Both the position numbers and the translations under genes were made by a program. DNA of 60,157 nucleotides from Lentisphaerota bacterium. GTDB lineage: Bacteria; Verrucomicrobiota; Lentisphaeria; Victivallales; Victivallaceae. The notes below the pieces were generated by a model. That model saw nothing but the letters and a program-made list of their open reading frames with translations, searched no databases and was not told the DNA's origin. The stretch lies in contig SUVX01000017.1 of NCBI GenBank assembly GCA_015061725.1, forward strand, positions 1 to 60,157. The letters are read 5' to 3'. Of this stretch, positions 46,985-56,446 are shown piece after piece (position 1 is the stretch's first letter; each line of letters begins with the position of its first letter).

Positions 46985-47135
46985 AAGGGTAGATGGGAGC
47001 CGGGGAAAGGAGAAAAACTTTTTTTCACGTGAAAAAAAGTTTTTCTCCTCTCCCCGAACCCCTCTCCTCTTTTCAAAAAAAGCGGCGTATTTTGTAAAGT
47101 GGGAAGCAGCCCCCTGTTGGAGATTATCTACCTAT
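46985..47135 (+). repeat. Dispersed palindromic repeat, copy B
   Basis: An intergenic element. A perfect 42-base palindrome centred on CACGTG (47008-47049) is followed by CCCCGAACCCC, the tail AAAAAAAGCGGCGTATTTT with AAAGT after it, and GAGATTATCTAC near the end. Copy C at the end of the window has the same order of parts. Read in one frame it would encode SREKKFF, as in the leader of the first pseudopilin. Confidence 0.8.
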
Positions 47136-47167
47136 ATAGGGAACAGAGCCAAAATAAAAAAATGAAT

Positions 47168-47210
47168 AAAACGCATTATGCATGCCGATTCCTGCAGCAT
47201 AATGCGTTTT
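47168..47210. terminator. Bidirectional terminator
   Basis: AAAACGCATTATGC (47168-47181) and GCATAATGCGTTTT (47197-47210) form a 14-bp stem followed by T-runs. It ends the minus-strand MFS gene and can stop plus-strand readthrough from the esterase gene. Together with repeat B it accounts for the 303-base gap 46965-47267. Confidence 0.85.
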
Positions 47211-47267
47211 TTTATCATTTGCCCATCCGGAAAATATTTCCGGACTTCTCTCTTGAAATAAATGGTA

Positions 47268-48395
47268 TCATCCGCGTTCCTGCGGTTCCTTTTGAAAAAA
47301 TTTCAATTCTCTTACAAGAACAATTTGCGCAATCACCCCCGCTGCCAGCAACACACAGGCGCAACCGCCGAATACGCGCACGGCCCCAAAACCTTGCGTT
47401 GCAGCACCGCCGACAGCCGGTCCGATGATTCCAGCCAACCCCAACAAAATCTCGTTAATGCTGATATATTTTGCACTTTTCTCCGGTACGGCAAGAGCAT
47501 AATAGACCAATGAAAAATAAATGATTCCGGCACAGATACCGAAAAGAAATGCTCCTGTCATATACGAGAACACGCCACGCCCCAATGTCCAGAATATCAT
47601 GCTGCCTGTTCCAAGAACAGCAGCGATCCCCAAAGCCTTTCCTCCATACATCCATTTCCGGGCGTAAATCAGAGCAAGCGCGGCAAATGACTGAGCAAAA
47701 CGCAGAAGTGCAAGAGAGGCTCCTGACCAAAACTGCCCAAGTTTAAGTTCAACACCGCGCCAGGGTAAAAGAGCATTAAGCATAAGCATGGCAAATGCCG
47801 CCGTCCCGCAAAACACCCACGCCGATTTCATCTGATCGCAATACGCCGTTTCCTCAGCCGGATTCTCAGGATTTTTCTTTACCGGTTGGGAAGCCATAAA
47901 GACAAGAATAATCATAAGTATTCCGATAAAAACATTGACTGAATACGCCCATTTTTCAGGTAGAGAACCGAAACCGAGACATCCGGCAGCGGTTCCGATA
48001 CTCCAGGAAAAGGTATACAGAGCGGCTGCCTTGTCCGCTCTGCTGCTTACAGAATCAGAACCGGCAAAAACTTGAAACGGGATACAGTAAAACGCAGAAA
48101 CAACTCCCATCAGAGCAACCCACAGCAGCTGCATCAGAACATTGTCAAATACAATAAAACACAGCGATGTGACCACCGTTCCGACACCTGACAACAAAAG
48201 CAGCATTCGCGCATTGGCGGGCGTTGTGATCCTGCCGACAACAATGGAACTTAACGCATAAGAGATTCCCCAAACAATCATAGGTGAGCCGGATAAAAAC
48301 GCCGGATACCCTTCTGCCGCCAGACGATAGGATACAATGAAGTATATGCCGCCCAGAGCGTAATCAAACAACAGCGGAATCAAAAAGATAAACAT
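47268..48395 (-). CDS. Major facilitator superfamily transporter
   Basis: A 375-residue membrane protein with about 11 hydrophobic helices in two halves joined by a hydrophilic loop around residues 170-195. Landmarks are GISYALSSIVVGRI, DKAAALYTFSWSIGTAAG and ISINEILLGLAGIIGP. It is shorter than typical 12-helix MFS proteins and may lack the first helix. It is the last gene of the LacI-led minus-strand set and probably imports a breakdown product. Confidence 0.75.
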   Translation of the reverse strand: MFIFLIPLLFDYALGGIYFIVSYRLAAEGYPAFLSGSPMIVWGISYALSSIVVGRITTPANARMLLLLSGVGTVVTSLCFIVFDNVLMQLLWVALMGVVSAFYCIPFQVFAGSDSVSSRADKAAALYTFSWSIGTAAGCLGFGSLPEKWAYSVNVFIGILMIILVFMASQPVKKNPENPAEETAYCDQMKSAWVFCGTAAFAMLMLNALLPWRGVELKLGQFWSGASLALLRFAQSFAALALIYARKWMYGGKALGIAAVLGTGSMIFWTLGRGVFSYMTGAFLFGICAGIIYFSLVYYALAVPEKSAKYISINEILLGLAGIIGPAVGGAATQGFGAVRVFGGCACVLLAAGVIAQIVLVRELKFFQKEPQERG

Positions 48396-48415
48396 GAATG
48401 AACCTGTCAGTAACT

Positions 48416-48877
48416 TTACGGTTTTTCAATGGTAAAATCAATACTGCTTTCATAATACTTATCTGTTTTATCTTCACTCTTGTCTTTCCGGCGGACAAGA
48501 ATATTGACAGTAATCCGATAATCTCCCTCAGGCCAGTTGGCGGTATCAATGGAGCCCTCTTTGGCATTGGCGGCCCATTGCCACTTCATAAAACGGATCA
48601 TACGCCAGCGGGGATCTTTACCATTTACTTTTAATTTGAGAGTCGGAGCGAAAGTTTTGGGAACATTCTTTTCATATGCGAAAGCACTCCAAGCCGACAA
48701 TTTGTACTCTGCCGGCAAAACGCAGTTGATAAGAAAAGGAACCTTTTCCCCCGGAGAAAAAATCTGCTTTTTGCCTTTAAGAGCAGCCTTAAATTGAACT
48801 TTTGCCGGAGCCTTATCTGCAGCCGAAAGCGTCAAAATCAGAATTGCGCCCAACAATATACCCATACATTTTTTCAT
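48416..48877 (-). CDS. Small secreted protein of unknown function
   Basis: A 153-residue exported protein (signal MKKCMGILLGAILILTLSAA) with a beta-rich mature part (IFSPGEKVPFLINCVL and WPEGDYRITVNILVRR), resembling a single immunoglobulin- or Big-type domain. The ATG at 48877 follows AGGTG; an earlier start would overlap the upstream gene more. It lies between the CBM9-glycosidase and the MFS gene and is likely part of that operon. Confidence 0.6.
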   Translation of the reverse strand: MKKCMGILLGAILILTLSAADKAPAKVQFKAALKGKKQIFSPGEKVPFLINCVLPAEYKLSAWSAFAYEKNVPKTFAPTLKLKVNGKDPRWRMIRFMKWQWAANAKEGSIDTANWPEGDYRITVNILVRRKDKSEDKTDKYYESSIDFTIEKP

Positions 48878-48908
48878 ACAAACACCTCTTTTTTGATATG
48901 ACTCTATG

Positions 48909-51869
48909 TTAATACAACTCAACCTCAACCAATACGCGGTCTGTTCCGGAACTCAATTTTCCCGGATAAACCGTAAACGTATCGGCTTTTTTACCATCCA
49001 AAACAATATTTATCTGATTTTTTCCGGCAGGATTTTCAAACGGATAACTCTTTGAACCAACCACGATTCTGCCGCTTCTCAATCTGCCGTTCTGAGTATA
49101 AAGTCTGACTTCTTTCATCGGAACGCTGCGGTCAAGCTGAAATTTCACCCAGGGATTCCGATCACTTTTCAGGGGCGACCATGAAAACTCCGCCTGTTCC
49201 GTCTCAGTCAAACCATCAACCAGAAAATAAAGAGATCCTGTTGTTTTGGTAAAAAAGAATGTCCAGTCAGAAGACGCTGTAATCCGGGGGACTCCGGGTT
49301 TAAACTTTTTTTCTTTACCATAACGGATATATTCTATATCCAGCATTTCCCCCTGTCCGATCAGATTGCCGTTCTTTTTGCGATTCCGGCGGAATTTTTC
49401 AATCTCAGCCAGTGTACCGGGAACGGAAGGCAGAGAACGTGCAACTGAGGCGTCGGAAAAATATAAATGCGTTTCGTCCGGTCGGAATTTATCCTCAAAT
49501 CTGCCGTTTACGACAGAAACAGTACGGTTTTCTCCACCGACATACAATTTACCGGTAAAATTATTTGTCAGATGGAATGCAGCATTGACTGTATCCGTAT
49601 CCGTATGAACGGCAATCAGACAAAAATGCTGTCCATCTTTTTTCACACCGTACTGAAAATGTTTTTTGTCCGGAACAGTCGATACTCTGACAGCATTTTT
49701 CACAGTATCCGCCAATGCATAATTTTTCATTTTCTGCAAAGTTTCCGCAATAACCGGCGCTCCCAGCAAAGAGGCGGAGGCCCTCTGCGCATCAATCCAG
49801 GTATAGATATTGAATCCCTTGGCATTATGTATAAGAGCCTGAAAGAACTGACTGCGCTGATCAAAATAATTCGGCGGCACTCCGGGAATTTTCCCCTCCC
49901 GGTCAAGATACGGCCAGCAAACCATGATCGGCATCTGCCAGGACCCCTTACGCAATGAAGAGGCAGCCTTTGCCCATTCTGATGGTGCCCAACGCACTTT
50001 ACCGGTACTGCCGTTCTGAAAATATTGCGGATAACAGTCCGGCAGAAGTATATCACACCCTTTGTAATAACGCTGCATACCTCTGGGAGAATAATTGAGC
50101 ATGATACAGGGATGATAAGGGTCCAGTTCACGAATCAACTCATATGCTTCTTCATACCACTGCGGATTATTATCGCGCACCTCCGGTTCATCAGACATAT
50201 ACCAACCGATAAGTCCCTCACTCTTTGCGGCAACGGGAACGAATTCGCGGATTTTCTGTTTCTGCTGTTCGGTCAATCCATGACGGCGGGTTTCCGGATC
50301 TTTAAAAACGACCCAGCGCCAATCATCCCACCCGCCAAGATCCTGAAACGGAAAGATCATGGAACGGAGTCCGAATTTTTTAAAATCCTTATCCAATACT
50401 GAAAGCGCCTGTTTCATATTTTTGAAACGTGCGGTATTCAAAATTGAATTGTAATATTTGAATGCCTTTCCATGATCATCACCATACCAGCCGAATGCAA
50501 GAAACGGTTTTCCGTCAACATGCATAACGCCGCGGGCATCAAGCCAGACTTCACCTTTTTTTCGGGGCAATTTTCTGAGCGAAAGAGTCTGCTTGAAAAG
50601 TTTATTTCCCTGCCGGGCGGCAGCGGTCAAACTGTAACGTCCATCCGGCAAACTTGCACCATCAAACACAAAGACTGATTTTCCGTTGAACGATGGTGTT
50701 TTGCGTGAAAGGTGTACATTTTTTCCCGTCAGTTCGACGGTAAGCGCCGCTCCTTTCAGTTCCTGAGAAGTAACCATCAGCTCAATGGTTTTATCCGGCA
50801 TCGTAGCGTAAATATTGTTTCTGTAAGCCGGACGCTTCAAGGTCATTTTCAGAGGGACATATTCCACTTTGACATCTTTGACCAGACGTTTAAGCAACCG
50901 GGGATATTTGATGCTGAAATTCCGTAAATCCAGAGTCAGTTGTCCTTCACCATTTTCCACGCTGCCAATCTCAAGCGTAATCCGTTCAAACTTTCCGGAA
51001 GCAAGCGAAAGTCTCTTGCTCGCAGAATAATTTTTTTTGTTTTTTTCCATATTCAAACCGGCGCAGACATTCAAGGTCTTAAAACTTCCGGTATTGTTAT
51101 GAATTGTCGCAGTAACCAGATAAACCAATCCCTTTTTTCCGGAAACAGTCCGGGTTGAAATACCACTGATCTGATAAAGATAATTTTCAACATTCAATGC
51201 ATTGAAGACAACCTTGTTGAAATATGGCGGCTGCGTATGTCCCCTGCCCGGAAGAACCGACCAGGAAGATAACTCCGGCGTCTTTCCTCCCCAACGGTTC
51301 CGGGCAACATTGAGCCGCCAGTTCTTACCGGATGAAGAGGAAAAATTCATGCTGCCGACCGGAATTGCACACTCCAGAATCCATTTTTTCTTACCGACAG
51401 AAACTTTGGCATTGATACCGGAATTCCAAGCGTGATATTTGTATTCCCGGCGGCTGGTATTGTCATCTTCCGCAAAATATCCACACTGTCTGCCATTGAC
51501 ATCTACAATCAATTTATAGAAAAAAAGCAGTTTGGGATCCGGAATAAAAGTCAACTCGACAGAATCATTTTCCCAGAGTCTGCCGGAACCATCCCGGTAA
51601 AGGTTGCGGACCATTTTTTCCGGTATCGGTTCATCACACTGAACGGCCAGATAGATAAATTTACCGTCAGAAGCACATTTGAAGCGTGTCTGAATTTTCG
51701 CAGGACCTTTTCCGCCAAGTTGTGTAAAATTGCTTCTGAATACAATATCCTTCCAAGCGGAATCATTCAAAATACCATCAATAACGGGAGCTTTTTTGAT
51801 CTCAGGAATTGCCAGAAGCGGCAAAACAGCCAAACACAATACCCCGGAAAGAATTTTTTTAAATTTCAT
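48909..51869 (-). CDS. Secreted CBM9-like / glycoside-hydrolase-like protein
   Basis: A 986-residue protein with signal peptide (MKFKKILSGVLCLAVLPLLA). Residues about 22-215 resemble a family 9 carbohydrate-binding module (APVIDGILNDSAWKDI, LWENDSVELTFIPD). A beta-sandwich region follows. A TIM barrel of glycoside hydrolase type lies around residues 420-700 (HVDGKPFLAFGWYGDD, GLIGWYMSDEPEVRDN with likely catalytic acids, ILLPDCYPQYF). A C-terminal beta domain ends it. It lies 24 bases behind the pseudopilin gene. Confidence 0.7.
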   Translation of the reverse strand: MKFKKILSGVLCLAVLPLLAIPEIKKAPVIDGILNDSAWKDIVFRSNFTQLGGKGPAKIQTRFKCASDGKFIYLAVQCDEPIPEKMVRNLYRDGSGRLWENDSVELTFIPDPKLLFFYKLIVDVNGRQCGYFAEDDNTSRREYKYHAWNSGINAKVSVGKKKWILECAIPVGSMNFSSSSGKNWRLNVARNRWGGKTPELSSWSVLPGRGHTQPPYFNKVVFNALNVENYLYQISGISTRTVSGKKGLVYLVTATIHNNTGSFKTLNVCAGLNMEKNKKNYSASKRLSLASGKFERITLEIGSVENGEGQLTLDLRNFSIKYPRLLKRLVKDVKVEYVPLKMTLKRPAYRNNIYATMPDKTIELMVTSQELKGAALTVELTGKNVHLSRKTPSFNGKSVFVFDGASLPDGRYSLTAAARQGNKLFKQTLSLRKLPRKKGEVWLDARGVMHVDGKPFLAFGWYGDDHGKAFKYYNSILNTARFKNMKQALSVLDKDFKKFGLRSMIFPFQDLGGWDDWRWVVFKDPETRRHGLTEQQKQKIREFVPVAAKSEGLIGWYMSDEPEVRDNNPQWYEEAYELIRELDPYHPCIMLNYSPRGMQRYYKGCDILLPDCYPQYFQNGSTGKVRWAPSEWAKAASSLRKGSWQMPIMVCWPYLDREGKIPGVPPNYFDQRSQFFQALIHNAKGFNIYTWIDAQRASASLLGAPVIAETLQKMKNYALADTVKNAVRVSTVPDKKHFQYGVKKDGQHFCLIAVHTDTDTVNAAFHLTNNFTGKLYVGGENRTVSVVNGRFEDKFRPDETHLYFSDASVARSLPSVPGTLAEIEKFRRNRKKNGNLIGQGEMLDIEYIRYGKEKKFKPGVPRITASSDWTFFFTKTTGSLYFLVDGLTETEQAEFSWSPLKSDRNPWVKFQLDRSVPMKEVRLYTQNGRLRSGRIVVGSKSYPFENPAGKNQINIVLDGKKADTFTVYPGKLSSGTDRVLVEVELY

Positions 51870-51893
51870 TATCCAAACCTCTTTCAGAAAATA

Positions 51894-52646
51894 TTACGGC
51901 ACATATCCTTTAGGGATACCATTGTGTTGTATCCAAGTCCAGCGTTCATTGATCCGGACAGAATCTCCCAACTCTCCCTCCTTAATGGATTTAGCATGTC
52001 CATCTCCATAGCCGACATTCATTTTACCGCTGTGCCTGAAATGCGGCAGGCCCTCAGCCGCGTGAGCAGTATTATTGTCATCAAGGCGGTAACTTCCCGC
52101 TTCCCGGTCAGACTGGCGGACTGAATCCCCCAAGACAATCATCTCGGATTGACTTGTCCATTTTTTCACGCCGTCAACGCCACGAAAAATCGGCGGTTTA
52201 CTCAAACGAATAAAACTACCCGGCTCCTGTCCGTGACATCTTAATCCGAACCCGGGCGTTTTTTTGATTACTCCGCTTGGACATGAAGCTGACGGAGGAG
52301 CAGCTACAGAATCGGCGTTGCGCTCTTTGAAATATTTAAGGGTAACAAGTTTGTACACCCAGGTATAGGAGTTATAATAGCAGGGATAAATCCATCCTTT
52401 GTAATCATCACTGTAAAACAAAACGCTCTGCATAGTCTGTTTGCTGTTGGAAAGACAACTGCTGTTGATCCCACTCTCCCGCGCCTGCTGCAACGCAGGC
52501 ATCAACATCGCTGCCAAAATAGCGATGATGGCAATGACAACCAGCAGTTCTATGAGAGTAAAGGGGGGATTTTGTTGTTGGATGAAACAAGCCCTATTCT
52601 GCGGCGCACCGACAGCGGCAAAGTCTTTTGATTTGGAATTTGTCAT
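51894..52646 (-). CDS. Pseudopilin with H-X9-DG motif
   Basis: A 250-residue protein with leader PP^[19 protein letters not shown] at about residues 28-47, then QQARESG and [17 protein letters not shown]. The C-terminal [13 protein letters not shown] fits the H-X9-DG motif exactly. The leader is not palindromic, unlike in the other two pseudopilins. It is preceded by a 77-base copy of the end of the element at 54130 and followed closely by the CBM9-glycosidase gene. Confidence 0.88.
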   Translation of the reverse strand: MTNSKSKDFAAVGAPQNRACFIQQQNPPFTLIELLVVIAIIAILAAMLMPALQQARESGINSSCLSNSKQTMQSVLFYSDDYKGWIYPCYYNSYTWVYKLVTLKYFKERNADSVAAPPSASCPSGVIKKTPGFGLRCHGQEPGSFIRLSKPPIFRGVDGVKKWTSQSEMIVLGDSVRQSDREAGSYRLDDNNTAHAAEGLPHFRHSGKMNVGYGDGHAKSIKEGELGDSVRINERWTWIQHNGIPKGYVP

Positions 52647-52669
52647 TTTCTGTCCCTTCTTTTTTTCAG

Positions 52670-52746
52670 GTTATTGTCCTAAATTTTGTGAAAAACATTT
52701 ATAATTTCCAATGTTGACGACAACATTGCCTACACAATTCATTTTG
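52670..52746 (-). repeat. 77-bp end copy of the 54-kb inverted-repeat element
   Basis: Identical to 54129-54205 except for one base (A52681 versus G54140). It includes one terminal inverted repeat but not the other end. Confidence 0.9.
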
Positions 52747-52898
52747 ATGCAGCCGGAAAGATAAAACACCGCTTTCTGAATGGCTGCACTATCATCGGTT
52801 TTGCCGTCACCTTTTGCGCCGAAGTCACGAACATTGACCGCAGATAAAACAAAAACGGCACATAAAACAGTCAGGACTGTAAATGATTTTTTTATCAT
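52671..52898 (-). pseudogene. Truncated pectate-lyase-superfamily gene fused to element end
   Basis: The first 50 or so codons encode a signal peptide (MIKKSFTVLTVLCAVFVLSA) and the start of a right-handed beta-helix protein (VNVRDFGAKGDGKTDDSAAI), typical of pectate lyase/GH28-like enzymes of 350-500 residues. The homology ends at about 52747, where a 77-base copy of the terminal part of the element at 54130-54379 begins and supplies the final codons and stop. The start overlaps the stop of the sialidase-like gene (ATGA). A functional enzyme is not possible. Confidence 0.8.
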
Positions 52899-54079
52899 TT
52901 TATTTTTCCTGAAAACAAATCATTGTTACGGTAAAGCGGGGTAAACATCTGCTTTATCCACATCAACCTTGCAGCCTTCAATTTTTCATATTGTTCCGTA
53001 TCTGCCGGAACAGGAGCCTTGCTGATGATCCGTTTCAGATAAGAATCCTCTCGGGTAACAACTCCTTTTATAATATCCTCTTCCGTGATCTGAGCCATCA
53101 GGATCTCCCGGTTTATGCTGCGCCCGCGGTCGTAAACGATAAAAATTCTGCCGTCCGGAGACTCCACTGCATCCGGATAAGAGATTCCGCGTTCCGGATA
53201 CTCCGCATCATCCAGCTGCAGCTGCCAGGGCCAGGTTTCGCCGTCATCTTCTGAAAGTTTTGCAACCAGATTCCGGCGGTAATCGCTTGCGTCATTATGG
53301 ATCAGCAGAACCCTTCCGGAGTTGAGTCTGCGCAGATAAAAACGGCTGCGTGCATTGAGTATACCGGTATAAGCCCCGTCGCTCCAACTGGTTCCATCCA
53401 AATCAGAAGAAACACATTTTACCATCAGCGGACGGAAGTCTCTTGCAAACATAAGCAGCGTACCGTCTTTGCGTTCAAGAATCATGCTTTCATCAAAATC
53501 AGGCAGCAGCTTTTTACCGGCTTTGCAGCTGAACCATGTTTTGCCCTGATCTTTGCTGCGGCTGTACTGATAATATTCATCACACCAGTTATAGGCACAC
53601 AGCACCCAGTCTCCGTTTGAAAGCACCAGCGGCTGCGTACGCAGAAAACAGTTTGCGATATACTGCGGTGTACTCCACTCCAGTTCATCCGCATCCGGAT
53701 CATCGCAGACAGAAGCCCACAATGCCAGGTGATCGTGATCTTCTATTGCCCGGTCTCCACCCAGATAACGCTGCGTGATAAACATCCACATCCGGTTGGA
53801 TGGATCAAGCCACAACTGAATATCGATCGCAATGTAATCTTTTGTCATATCGCTTTCGACCACGGCAACGGGAGCGGACCAGCTCCAGCCGTCATCGTCA
53901 CTTTTAATCAGCAAATTATAATTGCATGAATCCGGTTCTCCGGTTCCGCCGGAATACCAACCGGCATAAAGACGCCCACGGGGAGTGCGCAAAATCGTGG
54001 GACACCCCTGCCACAAACGTTTTTCAAGTTGAAATTTCCCGCCGGGAAACGTGTTGATTACAATCGGTACAACAGACAT
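52895..54079 (-). CDS. BNR-repeat sialidase-like glycoside hydrolase
   Basis: A 394-residue six-bladed beta-propeller protein without signal peptide. Three Asp-box motifs are visible: SDDDGWSW, SKDQGKTW and SEDDGETW. An N-terminal arginine region (TILRTPRGRLYAGWYSGG) and FARDFRPLM further on could supply the arginine triad of GH33-like enzymes, but exo-alpha-sialidase activity is not certain; many BNR proteins have other substrates. The ATG at 54079 follows AGGAT. It lies downstream of the fucosidase-like gene, separated from it by the inverted-repeat element. Confidence 0.72.
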   Translation of the reverse strand: MSVVPIVINTFPGGKFQLEKRLWQGCPTILRTPRGRLYAGWYSGGTGEPDSCNYNLLIKSDDDGWSWSAPVAVVESDMTKDYIAIDIQLWLDPSNRMWMFITQRYLGGDRAIEDHDHLALWASVCDDPDADELEWSTPQYIANCFLRTQPLVLSNGDWVLCAYNWCDEYYQYSRSKDQGKTWFSCKAGKKLLPDFDESMILERKDGTLLMFARDFRPLMVKCVSSDLDGTSWSDGAYTGILNARSRFYLRRLNSGRVLLIHNDASDYRRNLVAKLSEDDGETWPWQLQLDDAEYPERGISYPDAVESPDGRIFIVYDRGRSINREILMAQITEEDIIKGVVTREDSYLKRIISKAPVPADTEQYEKLKAARLMWIKQMFTPLYRNNDLFSGKIK

Positions 54080-54129
54080 GATAAAATCCTTATATATTGG
54101 CATCAAAAAAACATGTCGTTAAAATTTAG

Positions 54130-54379
54130 TTATTGTCCTGAATTTTGTGAAAAACATTTATAATTTCCAATGTTGACGACAACATTGCCTACACAATTCA
54201 TTTTGTTTTGCCAATAGTCCTCCCACGCTTTGGCATTTGTAAATCGTTTTAATATTATTCTTGCGATTTTTATTGCGCATCTGATCAATTCCTTTATTTT
54301 TTTGTTTGCCTATAAAAAAATAAAGGTCAGATGCACTTTTGTCTAACAACTCGTTCCATCACAAAATTTGGGACATTAT
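54130..54379 (-). mobile_element. MITE-like element with terminal inverted repeats
   Basis: A 250-base stretch bounded by 21-base inverted repeats matching at 17 of 21 positions (54130-54150 and 54359-54379; cores AATTTTGTGA and TCACAAAATT). It has no transposase gene; a short minus-strand frame ending in GNYKCFSQNSGQ is present. One end recurs at 52670-52746. It fills the 311-base gap between the fucosidase-like and sialidase-like genes. No clear target duplication was seen. Confidence 0.6.
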
Positions 54380-54390
54380 CTTTTTCAGAA

Positions 54391-56424
54391 TTAATAATGG
54401 AGAACAATCATTTGATGACACACAAGTTTATTTAACGAGAACTCAACCCTTCCGTCAACGGCGGTAAACGGTTGTTCCGATCCTGCCGGTTCCAATGTGA
54501 TTTTTTTGATATTACGGTCGGTTTTCAATGAAAAATGCACATTATACAAGGGATTGAGTTCTTCAATCACCTCCTGGGGAGTTGTCGCAAAATGCTCCGT
54601 CGAAAGTGCCGGAGATGCCATCCCCCGCAAAATAGTATTAGCATAAAGAGCATGGAGAATATAACGGCGTTCCTCTTTCTGATGCAGCAGAGTTACCCTG
54701 CCCTGTGACGGCAGGTCAGTCTCAAGCTGCAGAGTGTCTTTCAAAAAACAACGGATGGCTTTCAAGATATACTGCTTGAGAATCACATGCCCATAAAGAG
54801 TGTACTGCAAAAATACCGGGTGAGAAAAATAAAGGATCCGGTCTGTTATCACACCGGCATCATACTCAGAGGGATCAGGCAAAGCAGGCGTATGCAGATG
54901 AGAACAGAAATGAAGATAGGTTCTCCGGTAATATGGTTCATAAACTTTTCCGAGAGATTTTCCTCCGGAAACCTTCACTTTCATTCCCTGACGGTACATG
55001 ACGATCGGTGTCGTGACAGAATCCGGTGCAAATTCATCAGCACAGGCAACGTAATTGGGGAACAGCGGATCCGGTCCTTCAACTGTCAGCGGCAGATCAA
55101 ACGCCAATTCATCAGATTCTTTTTTCAGCAGGGAACTTCCGGAAAGAATCAATCTTCCACCCCGGTCAATAAAACTTTGCAATCTGACGCGCAAATTTTC
55201 ATCCGGACGCAGATCATCAGCAAGAATCAATACTTTATAAGGCGTAAAATCACCATCATAATCCAATCGGTCAAAGGGGATATGCCCCTCCTGCAGAACG
55301 CGGAGAACACCGATTTCACTGTTTTTGTTCCGGGGAATAACACCGGGAGAATTGCAACCGGCATTAGACAGCATGGCAACTTCTGCCGCAGTCACCGCAT
55401 TGCGGCACCAGGGTTCCTTTTCTTCGACCTCTTTATATGCCGCTGCAACGACCTGACAGAAGCTGTCATCCAGAATACCGCAGGGGTGAAGATCTGCACC
55501 AATGCTGCATTTAGCTCCCTGAGCAAGCATTGCGGCACACTCATAACGGAGCGCATTAGGATGCTTGAAGCCGCCGTATTCTCCCCAGGTCGTGTGATAA
55601 GCTCCCGTCATACCGAGAAAATCATGACTGCGCTCTGTTCGGTGATAAGCGGCAAGCAACGGAAAATGATCATAGCCCCAACCACCGGTCGGCAGGGATT
55701 CCAGTTCAAAATGGCTGAAATACGGAAAATACTCTTTGAATCCCGGTTCAATACGTTTACCGCCGTCATTATGGATAACGGGCCAATCGGAGTTGACACT
55801 TCTGGCAGCAGCTGTTGTTTTTTCAAAATATTTTTTTTGAACAACTGCACTGAAAGCGATCCTGTCGTCCGGATTTGCCGGATCAAATCCGGCTGCCGCC
55901 ATATCTTTGATACACTTCGGACAACAGCATGGAGCCTGCCCCACGATATCAAAGAAAATTCCGTCCGCATCAGAGAACATACGGGCAACTTCTTCTGTTG
56001 ATCTGCAAAGATAGTCCAGATAATCTGTATTGAAACAAAGAGGATGATAGGCACCAACAAAAGGAGAGATGATTTTGCCTTCAGCGTTGACGACGCGCCA
56101 TCCGGGGTTCTTTTCTGCAATCATGTTATTGAATCCGGCAGTAATGTAAACCGGAACACGGACGTTTATTTCATGACAGGCATCTATCTGTTCTCTGAGG
56201 AGATTGAATTTCAGTTCAGGATGCATAACGCCGACCTCAGTCGGATGATAGTTCCACCCGTGGTGACAACTGGAAAAACAGGTGATGGAGTCAATATGAG
56301 CTTCAAGCAGCTTTTCCTGAAATTTCTTTTTGTCGAACCGGGTACAAATAGGACCGAGATCATCAGGCGTATTAAAATCCAGATGTACCTGACGGTAACG
56401 GAGTTCATAGCGTTCTTTTGTCAT
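54391..56424 (-). CDS. Cytosolic GHL6 / alpha-L-fucosidase-like glycoside hydrolase
   Basis: A 677-residue enzyme-like protein, paralogous to 1055-2998. The TIM barrel has FSSCHHGWNYHPTEVG, DADGIFFDIVGQAPCCCPKC, ELESLPTGGWGYDHFPLL and WGEYGGFKHPNAL; then comes SIGADLHPCGILDD. The trimerisation/amidotransferase-like domain starts near YKVLILADDLRPDENL. This set of motifs is shared by GHL6 proteins and GH151 alpha-L-fucosidases. No signal peptide is present, so it would act on imported oligosaccharides. ATG 56424 is chosen over GTG 56436 because the latter directly abuts GGAAAG. It follows the LacI regulator gene by 22 bases. Confidence 0.75.
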   Translation of the reverse strand: MTKERYELRYRQVHLDFNTPDDLGPICTRFDKKKFQEKLLEAHIDSITCFSSCHHGWNYHPTEVGVMHPELKFNLLREQIDACHEINVRVPVYITAGFNNMIAEKNPGWRVVNAEGKIISPFVGAYHPLCFNTDYLDYLCRSTEEVARMFSDADGIFFDIVGQAPCCCPKCIKDMAAAGFDPANPDDRIAFSAVVQKKYFEKTTAAARSVNSDWPVIHNDGGKRIEPGFKEYFPYFSHFELESLPTGGWGYDHFPLLAAYHRTERSHDFLGMTGAYHTTWGEYGGFKHPNALRYECAAMLAQGAKCSIGADLHPCGILDDSFCQVVAAAYKEVEEKEPWCRNAVTAAEVAMLSNAGCNSPGVIPRNKNSEIGVLRVLQEGHIPFDRLDYDGDFTPYKVLILADDLRPDENLRVRLQSFIDRGGRLILSGSSLLKKESDELAFDLPLTVEGPDPLFPNYVACADEFAPDSVTTPIVMYRQGMKVKVSGGKSLGKVYEPYYRRTYLHFCSHLHTPALPDPSEYDAGVITDRILYFSHPVFLQYTLYGHVILKQYILKAIRCFLKDTLQLETDLPSQGRVTLLHQKEERRYILHALYANTILRGMASPALSTEHFATTPQEVIEELNPLYNVHFSLKTDRNIKKITLEPAGSEQPFTAVDGRVEFSLNKLVCHQMIVLHY

Positions 56425-56446
56425 CTTCTCATTCACCTTTCCATGC

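Noticed and set aside
54158..54349. 63-codon frame in the inverted-repeat element
   Set aside because: It lies wholly inside the element and has no recognisable domain; the copy at 52670 is used in a different frame, so there is no sign of selection on this protein.
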